A stretch of DNA of 64,000 bases from NCBI GenBank assembly GCA_016081115.2, contig JABTTQ020002846.1, positions 124,001 to 188,000 on the forward strand, read 5' to 3'. Every line of letters begins with the position of its first letter. Position 1 is the stretch's first letter. This stretch comes from Rehmannia glutinosa. Its lineage: Eukaryota > Streptophyta > Magnoliopsida > Lamiales > Orobanchaceae. Positions 22,691 to 33,788 of this stretch are shown here, in pieces. The notes under the pieces were generated by a model. The model saw nothing but the letters and a program-made list of their open reading frames with translations, did not search any database and was not told where the DNA came from. Made by a program: the position numbers and the translations under genes.

Positions 22691-23645
22691 AGGTATGTTA
22701 CAAGTTTTTAATGTACCGCTCTTGTACTTTTTGATATCTTGGTGCAACACATTCTTTCATATCTCGCAAAATTCATTGAGGATTAAATAATGTGATATGT
22801 GAGTCTCATGGAACCTTTAGGGGTCAGTATACCATCGGGTAAAACTATAGTGGCTGATCATAGAGTAAACGGGGTACAACTGAACATAGAGTGGAGAACT
22901 CTAGAAGCGAATCCATATGTTATAAAGATGAAGGACTTTGACGCAATTCTAGGAATGGATTGGTTAAGTCAGAATCGCGCAAACATCCGATGTCACGAGA
23001 GGGAAATAGATTTCCATATGCCAGGAAAGGAGAAGTTCACTTTCCATGGGACTAGGTCGGGTGTTTCGCCACGAGTTATATCAGCAATGAAAGCCGTGAA
23101 GATGATAAGGAGAGGAGAATGCCAAGCATTCTTGGTGAATGTAATGGCTACCCGATCAAGAGAGAACAATTGCTGATATCCCGATCGCCGAGAGTACCCC
23201 GATGTTTTTCGGAGGATTTACCGGAATGCCACCAGATCGACAAGTGAAGTTTACGATTGACCTGGTGCCAGGAGCAGACTAACGTCAAGGGCACCTTCTG
23301 AGAATGGCACCTAAGGAGTTACAAGAACTAAAGGTGCAATTACAAGAGTTCTTTGGATAAGGGTTATGTGAGACCGAGCGTGTCTCCATGGGGAGCTCCT
23401 GTGTTGTTTGTTAAGAAGAAGGACGGTACGATGAGGATGTGTATCGACTATCGAGAGTTGAACAACCTCACCATCAAGAACAAATACCCTTTACCCCGCA
23501 TTGAGGATCCTGTTTGATCAATTAAGAGAGAGGAGCCGAGTTTTCTCGAAGATTGATCTAAGATCGTGGTATCACGCTGAAGATCAAGGAAGCGGATATA
23601 CCCAAAACAGCGTTTAGAACCCGTTATGGACATTACAAGTTTACT
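22691..23645 (+). pseudogene. Gypsy copy 1 protease and N-terminal RT, frameshifted
   Basis: The protease active-site region is at about 22725-22750, where the codon after the first aspartate is disturbed at a CTG site. A frame at 22799-23176 covers the rest of the protease (DFDAILGMDWLSQN). The RT start, with SVSPWGAPVLFVKKKDGT and MCIDYRELNN, appears at about 23340-23470 after a break at TTCTTTGGATAAG. The same break is present in copy 2. The region connects to the long open frame that starts at 23646. Confidence 0.8.
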
Positions 23646-26135
23646 GTGATGCCTTTTGGGTTAAGCAACGCACCATCGGTCTTTATGGACTTGATGAATA
23701 GAGTGTTTCATCCTTACTTAGATCAATTTGTCATTGTGTTCATCGATGATATCTTGATCTATTCAAAGGATAAACAACAGCACGAAGAGCATTTGAGGAT
23801 CGTGCTGGAGACACTTCGCAAGGAGAAGCTTTATGCGAAGTTCAAGAAATGTGAGTTTTGGATGGAGCGAGTGGTGTTCTTGGGTCATGTAGTCACCGCC
23901 CGAGGTGTCGAAGTGGATCCAGCCAAAGTGGAGGCTATAAATGAATGGAAAGCGCCATCGACCGTGAGTGAGGTACGCAGTTTCTTAGGACTTGCTGGGT
24001 ATTACAGACGGTTCATTGAGGGTTTTGCCAAGATTGCTGGACCAATGACCCGACTGACGAGAAAGGGAGAGAAATTCCAGTGGACTGAGAAATGCGAAAC
24101 CAGTTTCCAAGAGTTGAAACAAAGATTGGTTACCGCACCGGTTTTGACGATACCTAATGGATCGAAAGGATTTGTTATTTATAGTGATGCGTCAAAACAA
24201 GGTCTCGGATGTGTACTCATGCAACAGGGGAAAGTGATAGCTTATGCCTCGAGACAATTGAAGCAACACGAGCTTAACTATCCCACGCATGACTTGGAGT
24301 TAGCAGCTATAGTGCACGCTCTGAAGATATGGCGTCATTACCTGTACGGAGGAAAATGTGATATCTATACGGATCACAAAAGTCTCAAGTACTTCTTCAC
24401 GCAGAAAGAATTAAACATGAGACAACGAAGATGGTTGGAGTTAGTCAAAGATTATGACTGTGCTATCCACTATCACCGAGGCAAGGCCAACGTGGTTGCT
24501 GATGCCTTGAGTCGGAAGAACAGTTGTGAACTGACGAGCATGATCACGGAGCAAGAGCAGTTGATCAAGGATTTTGTCAACATGAGAATCGATGTGGTAG
24601 TACCCCCAATTGACACCAAAGCTATCATATCTTCTATGGTGGCAAAGCCGACTTTGAGAAATCGGATCAAGGATGCACAAACGAAGGATAAGTTTTTGTG
24701 CAAAATGAGGGAGCGAGCTTTAGCCGAAACATTAGAGGTTTATTTGAAGCACCGGACAAGCACACTTACTTATGAAGGAGAGTCTCGTGTACCAAAGGAC
24801 GAGGACCTAAGAAAGGAAATCTTAGAAGAGTCTCATTGTACACCTTACACGGTGCATCCGGGAGGTACGAAGATGTATCGTGACTTGAGAAATACTTTTT
24901 GGTGGAGAAACATGAAGGGCTCTATTGCATCGTTCGTGGAGAGGTGTTTGACTTGTCAACAAATTAAAGCCGAACACCAACGACCATCGGGGTTGCTACA
25001 ACCACTTGAGGTTCCGGAGTGGAAGTGGGAACATGTTACAATGGATTTTGTGACTGGTTTACCGAGGTCGAACAGAGGAAACGAAGCTATATGGGTCATC
25101 GTGGATAGATTGACGAAGACTGCACACTTTTTGCCGGTTAAGATGACTTTCAGCATGGAACAGATGGCTCAATTATACATTGAGGAGATCGTGAGGCTAC
25201 ACGGGGTACCGGTTTCGATTGTGTCTGACAGAGACACACTGTTTACTTCAAATTTTTGGAAGGGATTGCAAAGAGCAATGGGGACGAGATTACAATTCAG
25301 TACGGCGTTTCATCCCCAAACAGATGGACAATCTGAGAGGACGATACAGACGCTAGAGGACATGCTTAGAGCTTACATGTTGGATTTCGGAGGAGGTTGG
25401 GAACGACACTTGCCACTAATTGAATTTGCTTATAATAACAGTTATCAATTAACTATTGGGATGGCACCATACGAGGCATTATACGGGAGGAAGTGTAGAT
25501 CGCCAATTCACTGGGATGAAGTTGGAGAGAAAAAAGTTTTGGGTCCAGATATTGTCAAAAGAACAGTTGAAGCCGTAGAGAAGATAAGAGAAAGAATCAA
25601 GGTGGCGCAGGATCGACAAAAGTCTTATGCCGATCCAAAAAGGAAAGAGTTACAGTTTGTGGTAGGCGAGAAAGTTTTTCTGAGGGTATCGCCAATGAAG
25701 GGAATTTTCAGATTTGGTAAAAGAGGGAAGCTTAATCCGAGATATGTTGGACCGTATGAGGTTTTGGAGCGAGTGGGAAGAGTAGCGTATAGATTGGCCT
25801 TGCCGCCAGCAATGTCAGGAATACACAATGTTTTTCACGTATCTATGTTACGGAGGTACATGCCAGATCCAAGTCATGTTGTTAATTATGAGACCATAGA
25901 ATTGGATAGACAATTGTCATACGAGGAGAAACCAGTGGCAGTACTAGATAGAAAGGTGCACAAGTTGAGAAATCGAGACGTTGAGTTAATCAAAGTGCAA
26001 TGGAGTGGACATAGCCAAGAAGAGGCTACTTGGGAACGTAAGGACGATATTTTAGCATCACATCCAGAGGTTCAATCCTTGCTAGGTACGTTTAATTTCG
26101 AGGACGAAATTATTTTTAAGGGGGGTAGTATGTAA
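23646..26135 (+). CDS. Gypsy copy 1 pol, open from the RT palm to the chromodomain
   Basis: This 829-residue open frame starts MMPFGLSNAPSVF in the RT palm. It holds FIDDILIYSKD, the catalytic DD at about residue 35, RNase H with FVIYSDASKQGLGCVL and YTDHKSLKYFF at about 175-255, and the integrase zinc finger with HPGGTKMYRDL and CLTCQQIKAE at about 405-440. The DDE core has VTMDFVTGLP, VSDRD and DGQSERTIQT (about 460-585). A GPY/F region (GPYEVLERVGRVAYRL) and a chromodomain (HSQEEATWERKDDI, about 770-815) follow. The ATG is internal to pol and not a true start. The stop falls at the LTR 2 boundary. Chromodomains are thought to guide insertion to heterochromatin. Confidence 0.92.
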   Translation: MMPFGLSNAPSVFMDLMNRVFHPYLDQFVIVFIDDILIYSKDKQQHEEHLRIVLETLRKEKLYAKFKKCEFWMERVVFLGHVVTARGVEVDPAKVEAINEWKAPSTVSEVRSFLGLAGYYRRFIEGFAKIAGPMTRLTRKGEKFQWTEKCETSFQELKQRLVTAPVLTIPNGSKGFVIYSDASKQGLGCVLMQQGKVIAYASRQLKQHELNYPTHDLELAAIVHALKIWRHYLYGGKCDIYTDHKSLKYFFTQKELNMRQRRWLELVKDYDCAIHYHRGKANVVADALSRKNSCELTSMITEQEQLIKDFVNMRIDVVVPPIDTKAIISSMVAKPTLRNRIKDAQTKDKFLCKMRERALAETLEVYLKHRTSTLTYEGESRVPKDEDLRKEILEESHCTPYTVHPGGTKMYRDLRNTFWWRNMKGSIASFVERCLTCQQIKAEHQRPSGLLQPLEVPEWKWEHVTMDFVTGLPRSNRGNEAIWVIVDRLTKTAHFLPVKMTFSMEQMAQLYIEEIVRLHGVPVSIVSDRDTLFTSNFWKGLQRAMGTRLQFSTAFHPQTDGQSERTIQTLEDMLRAYMLDFGGGWERHLPLIEFAYNNSYQLTIGMAPYEALYGRKCRSPIHWDEVGEKKVLGPDIVKRTVEAVEKIRERIKVAQDRQKSYADPKRKELQFVVGEKVFLRVSPMKGIFRFGKRGKLNPRYVGPYEVLERVGRVAYRLALPPAMSGIHNVFHVSMLRRYMPDPSHVVNYETIELDRQLSYEEKPVAVLDRKVHKLRNRDVELIKVQWSGHSQEEATWERKDDILASHPEVQSLLGTFNFEDEIIFKGGSM
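26118..26130 (+). promoter_or_regulatory. Polypurine tract, gypsy copy 1
   Basis: AAGGGGGGTAGTA directly precedes LTR 2. It primes plus-strand synthesis in gypsy elements. Copy 2 has a shorter AAGGGGTAGTA at about 33778-33788. Confidence 0.8.
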
Positions 26136-28158
26136 TACCCAAAATTTTTATCTAAGGCTTTTATTAAGAATTATGAATTTTTAGATTAGATTAGTTTATT
26201 TAGGGGCTAATTTATTATCTTTTATAAATCCAAGCCCAATTATCCAATCAAATGATTAATTACCCAAACCCAAATTTTAAACCAGGCCCAATTTCAGTCA
26301 AAGCCCAAATTATTATAAGCCCAATCTAGCCTATTCACAAATCCTACTCCAAGTAGAATTCCAAAATTTCAGATGTCATAATTCAAACCAATTTCTCGTT
26401 TTTGAATCTAAAAAAAAAAAAAAAAAGAGATATTTCATCTATCAAGAATCCTAATTGATAAACATCAACCAGTTTCCTTTACACTTGAACTCTCTTCAGA
26501 TTAGGACTCTAACTATTATACAAACCATAACCCTAATCTAGTCTATAAAACAAAGCAACAGTACAAGAGAAATTCACGTACTCTTCTTCAGAAAACAGCA
26601 AGGTAAATATTTCAATCCTCAGTTTCATCTTCACATGGCCACACCCAAACCAGAATCAATTCCCAAACCCAAAAACTATTCAACCAAACGACAACCGTAC
26701 GCCTTTTCCCAATGCCGTCGAAAAAAAAAAAAATCCAAAACCCAGAAACCCGATTCAGCCACCGCCGGAAAAATTTCCCGAACCAGCCCGAAACTGACTC
26801 GTACTTCTCCGATTCAGTACGAAACCCAAACTCCAAGCCCGAACACAACCTACCTATCGCCGTCGAGCCGCGCCGCCCGTTGCTGCCGGTGTGTCTGTGC
26901 GTGAGGTTTAAGAAAAAAAAAATAGAGAGGGGAGAGCGAGATGGCAGACATCTGGTTGGGGGGGGGATTGGTTTTAAATTGGTTGAGAGAATTTGATTTA
27001 GGGAGAAAGAAGAGAAAAAAAAAAGAGAAAGAAGAAAAATGGGGGATGTGGCTGGTACGAAACAAAAGAAAGAGAAGAGAAAGAAAGAGAAGGGAAAGAA
27101 GAAAGAAAAAAGAAGAAAAAGTGGGCTGGTGGCGTGAGGTAGTGATTAGGAAAAAGAGAGGAAAAAGAAAAAAGAAAGAAAAAGGAAAAAAAAAAATAGA
27201 AAATGAAAGGAAAAAGAAAGAAAAAGAAGAGAGAGAAGGAGAGTTGAGGGGGTAGTACGTATGGGAAATTGGAGGAGGAGGAATTTTGGATTGTGGTCCC
27301 CTATGACTAATGATGAAATTATCCTTGATCCCAAAAACCAACCAAATTAGCCTTCAATTCCAATTTCTATTTTGATTCCAATTCAGCCCCTAAATTAGGA
27401 TTTTTAGATTATTATTTTTAGATTAAGTTTAGAATATTCGAGGATTTTAACTAGTATTATTTTCTATTGATTAGGCGATTTATCGAGCGAGGATTAGGCG
27501 TGCTTGCATCCGACACTTCTAGGCTCTACGAAATTTTCAAAGCTACGTTCAAGGTGGGGTTTGTTTTTCTAAACTTTATTGTCCTTGTTAAATGCTTAGA
27601 TTATTTTGCATGAATATGTAGTACAGTTGCTTAGGCCCCATGAGCCAGGGACTCAAGAGGTCCGGGGTCGATGTATCCCTCAGGTGGAACCCCTGCAGTG
27701 CTACCCATGTCTATGTCTACGGTTTTTCAAAAGATCTATGCTATGTCCTATTGGATTGTATTTGCATGCCTATGTGAGATATCTGTGTATTTAGCTTGGA
27801 CAATTTATACTTCACTGAGCTGTGTCGCTCACCCCACATATAACAAACTTTTCAGGTGAAGGAGATGGCGCTGGCTAAGAGCGGTGGATATGACAAGGCC
27901 TAAAGAGTTATTTATGAATGTTTAGTTTAATTTTAAAAAAAATGTTGAACTATTTACTTCTTTTTAAATTGTTAGTTTATTTCCAGTTTATTTGAAATTG
28001 ATAGAATCAGACGATAGTTAGAATTTTATTTATAAAATATTTTGCTTCCGCTACAATTGACTCAGATAAATATTTTTTTAAATTATCCATGTTCCTTTTC
28101 ATTGTAAAAATTGGGATTATGCTCGTTTATTTTATTAAAGAAATTCTAGGGCGTTACA
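26131..28158 (+). repeat. Chromodomain gypsy LTR 2 (shared middle LTR)
   Basis: It begins right after the polypurine tract AAGGGGGGTAGTA of copy 1 and ends right before the primer site of copy 2, so it acts as the 3' LTR of one unit and the 5' LTR of the next. It is nearly identical to LTR 1. Confidence 0.9.
26998..27245 (+). repeat. Purine-rich tract in LTR 2
   Basis: The counterpart of the tract in LTR 1, with the same GAAAGAAGAAAAA composition and small length changes in homopurine runs. Confidence 0.8.
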
Positions 28159-28160
28159 GG

Positions 28161-28174
28161 TGGTATCAGAGCGG
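28161..28174 (+). promoter_or_regulatory. Primer binding site, gypsy copy 2 (tRNA-iMet)
   Basis: TGGTATCAGAGCGG lies two bases after LTR 2 and is identical to the copy 1 site. Confidence 0.9.
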
Positions 28175-28614
28175 GTCTACCTTTCTGTAGACTTGTAAAA
28201 AAAAAATATTTGTAAATTTCGTGTGTGTGCTCTGATAAATGAATTAGAATTTTTTTTAATAAACGAAAAGAGTCTACGTATCCACCACCACTATGCCACG
28301 CCAACTCCGAAGCCAAGGTACGAATTTTTTTTAATGATTTCGTTTTCTACTGCTAATGCCATCGCTATTGTTACTGCTATTGCCACTACTACTGCTATTG
28401 TCAAATGCTATTGATAAAGTGTTTTAATACTGTTGTAATGAATTTTACTATTTCTATTGCAAAGAGAAAAATGAAAGAAATATGCTAAGTTTTCTTGGAT
28501 GCATAGCACGATAGAATGCCATCGAATTATTGAGATATTATGTTAATTGTGAACTTTATGGACAATAGAAAGAACTTAGAGGATTTAATTATTTTTATTA
28601 TGCTCGATAGATGG

Positions 28615-29099
28615 CTCGTAGAAGGTATACGAAGACGAAAGTCCGATATTGTTAGCGTTAATAGGAGAGCAAGGATAGAGAGATATGAACAATATCAATG
28701 GGAACCTAACCATAACCTTGGGCGCATCTTAATGCAATGTTCGCATTATGGGTAGAGGCTAGATATGCCGGTCACTCGGTATCCGAGCCGGCGGGGCATA
28801 CTTAGATTTATTAACACCTTATCGGAGTTACCCCTGCGAAGAGCTAGAGAGATATACAATCAAATGGTGATGATGTCGGGGAGTTGATCAGCGGGTTAGC
28901 TATGAGAATTTCGTTTCGGTTTTCCGACGGTGGTGGTTAGACCATGTACAACTCACGATGGATATTTCCGACTTCCGGCCCGAAGAGCAAGACATACACG
29001 ATGATGCTCCTCCACCGATTCGATGATGATGACGAAGATCCAAAGAAAGACCTGGAAGAAGATCCGGAGGAGGATCAGGAAGAAGAAGATATTGAATAG
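28615..29099 (+). pseudogene. Upstream ORF of gypsy copy 2 with acidic tail, broken
   Basis: An ATG at 28612-28614 (MARRRY, with basic residues) opens a frame that includes SDIVSVNRRARIERYEQYQW and stops near 28755. Other frames continue with RRAREIYNQMVMMSG-like and HDDAPPP-like pieces and end in an Asp/Glu-rich tail (DEDPKKDLEEDPEEDQEEED) with a stop at 29097-29099. The region precedes the gag ATG at 29349 and is separated from it by about 250 bp of T-rich, intron-like DNA. Copy 1 keeps only the first 21 or so codons. I do not recognise the protein. A small extra 5' ORF or a captured host fragment are both possible. Confidence 0.45.
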
Positions 29100-29348
29100 C
29101 TAGCTTTTGTTTTATTTTAGTAGTTGATGCTTGGGGTTTTATATTTCATTAGTATTTTAGTTCAAGTTTTGTTTTGCAAACTAGCAATTGTTCTTCTTTT
29201 TTTTTCTTCATTGGATTCATTGTAAAAAAAAATAAATAAATTGCCTTGAGTACTTGTTATCGTTTATGATTTAACTTTTATATATATTGAGCTTAAAAGT
29301 ATCCCAATTGGAGATTGACTTAATTTTTTTTTTTATCGTGGTTATAGG

Positions 29349-30360
29349 ATGAATCCTAGAGCCCCTAGAACCGGGACTGCCACAAATGCAACACTAGAAA
29401 ATTTGGGAGACGTAGTGCGCGCCCGCCCACGATCGTTGAGGGTCTAACTCAAGGGGGGGTGCTTTGAACCAACAAAAAAATGGCTCCCACAAATAACACT
29501 TCACATATGGTGGAACAGTTTCGCCGGTATCGACCTCCAACTCTTACGGGACAGGAAGAGCCACACACTGTGGAAGAATGGATAGCAGAATTGGAGGGCA
29601 TATTTGAATTGATCGAGTGCACTGACGCACAAAGGGTGTCATGTGCGATTTATCACTCAAACAAGATGCTAGGCATTGGTGGGATTCACCGTCGAACCAT
29701 CAGCGACCAACAACGGTGATATGCAATGGATCTGGTTTCAAGGAATTAGTCATGCAACAGTGATTTTTCATGATCTGAGAGATAAAAAGGAAAGAGAATT
29801 CCTAAACCCGCAACAAGGGACAATGATGGTGCTCAGTATGAGCGAAAGTTCAACTTGATTAGCAAGGTATGCTATTCATTTGGCGGACTGAGACGGTAAG
29901 AAGGCTAAGAGATTTGTGTCGGGTTTACGCCCGAGTTGGGTGGGGTAGTGAGCATCTTGGGAACGTATCATATTCTTTGTTGTGGAAGGAGCTCGAGCAG
30001 TTGCCTCCAATATGAGATTAGAAGGAGGTAGTAAAAGGTTTTGAGGCTCCCAAAAGGAAATGGGAGAGGTCCTAACACTTGGGAAGTTTGTTAATAACAA
30101 CAAACAACAAAAAGTCGGCGGTGCTCCTAATCGGCAAGGGTCGTGACGAAGCCACAATGTTAGAATTGCGGAAATATCATTATGGTGAGTGCCTCTTTGG
30201 GAAAAGATGTTTGTTACCGATGCCATCGCCCAGGGCATCGGGGTTGGGGATTGTAAGAGATATCCTAGTCACCCGGATGGGATCGAGAGGCCTGGAGGAG
30301 GGAAACCCAGGATGTACGCCATGACCCAAGCGGGGCGCACAAGAGGAGCTCCGAGACAAT
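29349..30360 (+). pseudogene. Gypsy copy 2 gag, frameshifted
   Basis: An ATG at 29349 (MNPRAPRTGTATNATLENLG) provides the gag start missing from copy 1. The downstream segments SHMVEQFRRYRPPTL, TVEEWIAELEGIFELIECTD and a zinc-knuckle region near 30170-30240 parallel copy 1. The frame changes repeatedly. Most changes relative to copy 1 sit at CAG or CTG, which suggests that base-calling contributes to the apparent damage. Confidence 0.78.
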
Positions 30361-31239
30361 GGGTATGTTACAAATTTTTAATGTACCTGCTCTTGTACTT
30401 TTTGATATCGTGCGACACATTCTTTCATATCTGCAAAATTCATTGAGGATTAAATAATGTGATATGTGAGTCAATGGAACCTTTAGGGGCCGATATACCA
30501 TCGGGTAAAACTATAGTGGTGATCATAGAGTAAACGGGTACAGCGAACATAGAGGGAGAACTCTGAAGCGAATCCATACGTTATAAAGATGAAGGACTTT
30601 GACGCAATTCTAGGAATGGATTGGTTAAGTTTAACCGCGCAAACATCCGATGTCACGAGAGGGAAATAGATTTCCATATGCCGGGAAAGGAGAAGTTCAC
30701 TTTCCATGGGACTAGGTCGGGTGTTTCGCCACGAGTTATATCAAAGCAATGAAAGCCGTGAAGATGATAAGGAGAGGAGAATGCCAAGCATTCTTGGTGA
30801 ATGTAATGGCTACCCGATCAAGAGAGAACAATTCTTTGATATCCCGATCGCTCGAGAGTACCCGATGTTTTTCCGGAGGATTTACGGAATGCCACGGTCG
30901 ACAAGTGGAGTTTCACGATTGACACTGGTGCGGGGAGCGGCACCAACGTCAAGGGCACCTTACGAGAATGGCACCTAAGGAGTTACAAGAACTAAAGGTG
31001 CAATTACAAGAGTTCTTTGGATAAAGGGTTATGTGAGACCGAGCGTGTCTCCATGGGGAGCTCTGTGTTGTTTGTTATAAGAAGAAGGACGATACGATGA
31101 GGATGTGTATCGACTATCGAGAGTTGAACAACCTCACCATCAAGAACAAATACCCTTTACCCCGCATTGAGGATCTGTTTGATCAATTAAGAGGAGCTGG
31201 AGTTTTCTTGAAGATTGATCTAAGATCGGTATCACCACG
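30361..31239 (+). pseudogene. Gypsy copy 2 protease and RT start, frameshifted
   Basis: The segment is collinear with 22691-23640 of copy 1. The protease active-site region near 30400-30415 is disturbed at the same place as in copy 1 (GATATCGTGCGACAC). The RT start MCIDYRELNN is at about 31100-31130, after the shared TTCTTTGGATAAA break. No long frame is open. Confidence 0.78.
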
Positions 31240-33716
31240 GTGAAGATCAAGGAAAGCGGATATACCCAAAACAGCGTTTTAGAACCCGTTATGGACATTA
31301 CGAGTTTTCTTGTGATGCCTTTTGGGTTAAGCAACGCACGGCCGGTCTTTATGGACTTGATGAATAGAGTGTTTCATCCTTACTTAGATCAATTTGTCAT
31401 TGTGTTCATCGATGATATCTTGATCTATTCAAAGGATAAACAACAAAGACGAAGAGCATTTGAGGATCGTCTTTGGAGACACTTCGCAAGGAGAAGCTTT
31501 ATGCGAAGTTCAAGAAATGTGAGTTTTGGATGGAGCGAGTGGTGTTCTTGGGTCATGTAGTCACCGCCCGAGGTGTCGAAGTGGATCGACCAAAGTGGAG
31601 GCTATAAATGAATGGAAAGCGCCATCGGCCGAAGTGAGTGAGGTACGCGATTTCTTAGGACTTCTTTGGGTATTACAGACGGTTCATTGAGGGTTTTACC
31701 AAGATTCTTTGGACCAATGACCCGGCCCGACGAGAAAGGGAGAGAAATTCAGTGGATCGAGAAATGCGAAACCGGTTTCAAGAGTTGAAACAAAGATTGG
31801 TTACCGTGATGGTTTTGTGATACCTAATGGATCGGAAGGATTTGTTATTTATAGTGATGCGTCAAAACAAGGTCTCGGATGTGTACTCATGCAACATGGG
31901 AAAGTGATAGCTTATGCCTCGAGACAATTGAAGCAACACGAGCTTAACTATCCCACGCATGACTTGGAGTTAGCAGTTGTAGTGCACGCTCTGAAGATAT
32001 GGCGTCATTACCTGTACGGAGGAAAATGTGATATCTATACGGATCACAAAAGTCTCAATTACTTCTTCACGCAGAAAGAATTAAACATGAGACAACGAAG
32101 ATGGTTGGAGTTAGTCAAAGATTATGACTGTGCTATCCACTATCACCGAGGCAAGGCCAACGTGGTTGCTGATGCCTTGAGTCGGAAGAACAGTTGTGAA
32201 CTGACGAGCATGATCACGGAGCAAGAGCAGTTGATCAAGGATTTTGTCAACATGAGAATCGATGTGGTAGTACCCCCAATTGACACCAAAGCTATCATAT
32301 CTTCTATGGTGGCAAAGCCGACTTTGAGAAATCGGATCAAGGATGCACAAACGAAGGATAAGTTTTTGTGCAAAATGAGGGAGCGAGCTTTAGCTGGAAA
32401 CATTAGAGGTTTCGCTGAAGCACCGGACGGCACACTTACTTATGAAGGGAGAGTCTGTGTACCAAAGGACGAGGACCTAAGAAAGGAAATCTTAGAAGAG
32501 TCTCATTGTACACCTTACACGGTGCATCCGGGAGGTACGAAGATGTATCGTGACTTGAGAAATACTTTTTGGTGGAGAAACATGAAGGGCTCTATTGCAT
32601 CGTTCGTGGAGAGGTGTTTGACTTGTCAACAAATCAAAGCCGAACGCCAACGACCATCGGGGTTGCTACAACCACTTGAGGTTCGGAGTGGAAGTGGGAA
32701 CATGTTACAATGGATTTTGTGATTGGTTTCGAGGTCGAACAGAGGAAACGGCTATATGGTCATCGTGGATAGATTGACGAAGACCGCACACTTTTTGCGG
32801 TTAAGATGACTTTCAAAGATGGAAGATGGCTCAATTATACATTGAGGAGATCGTGAGGCTACACGGGGTACCGATTTCGATTGTGTCTGACAGAGACACA
32901 CAGTTTACTTCAAATTTTTGGAAGGGATTGCAAAGAGCAATGGGGACGAGATTACAATTCAGTACGGCGTTTCATCCCCAAACAGATGGACAATCTGAGA
33001 GGACGATACAGACGCTAGAGGACATGCTTAGAGCTTGCATGTTGGATTTCGGAGGAGGTTGGGAACGACACTTGCCACTAATTGAATTTGCTTATAATAA
33101 CAGTTATCAATCAACTATTGGGATGGCACCATACGAGGCATTATACGGGAGGAAGTGTAGATCACCAATTCACTGGGATGAAGTTGGAGAGAAAAAAGTT
33201 TTGGGTCCAGATATTGTCAAAAGAACAGTTGAAGCCGTAGAGAAGATAAGAGAAAGAATCAAGGTGGCGCAGGATCGACAAAAGTCTTATGCCGATCCAA
33301 AAAGGAAAGAGTTACAGTTTGTGGTAGGCGAGAAAGTTTTTCTGAGGGTATCGCCAACGAAGGGAATTTTCAGATTTGGTAAAAGAGGGAAGCTTAATCC
33401 GAGATATGTTGGACCGTACGAGGTTTTGGAGCGAGTGGGAAGAGTAGCGTATAGATTAGCCTTGCCGCCAGCAATGTCGGGAATACACAATGTTTTTCAC
33501 GTATCTATGTTACGGAGGTACATGCTAGATCCAAGTCATGTTGTTAATTATGAGACCATAGAATTGGATAGACAATTGTCATACGAGGAGAAACCAGTGG
33601 CAGTACTAGATAGAAAGGTGCACAAATTAAGAAATCGAGACGTTGAGTTAATCAAAGTGCAATGGAGTGGACATAGCCAAGAAGAGGCTACTTGGGAGCG
33701 TAGGGCGATATTTTAG
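31240..33716 (+). pseudogene. Gypsy copy 2 pol (RT to chromodomain) in three open pieces
   Basis: Three frames remain: 31240-31560 (RT with VMPFGLSNARPVF and FIDDILIYSKD), 31817-32722 (RNase H with YSDASKQGLGCVL through the integrase zinc finger CLTCQQIKAE), and 32826-33716 (integrase DDE core with VSDRDTQFTS and DGQSERTIQT, GPY/F, and the chromodomain up to EATWERR). Breaks at about 31560-31810 and 32690-32825 are dense with changes at CAG/CTG-derived positions. The intact stretches are nearly identical to copy 1, so the two copies are recently related. Confidence 0.85.
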
Positions 33717-33788
33717 CATCACATCCGGAGGTTCAATCCTTGCTAGTACGTTTAATTTCGAGGACGAAATTATTTTTAAGGGGTAGTA

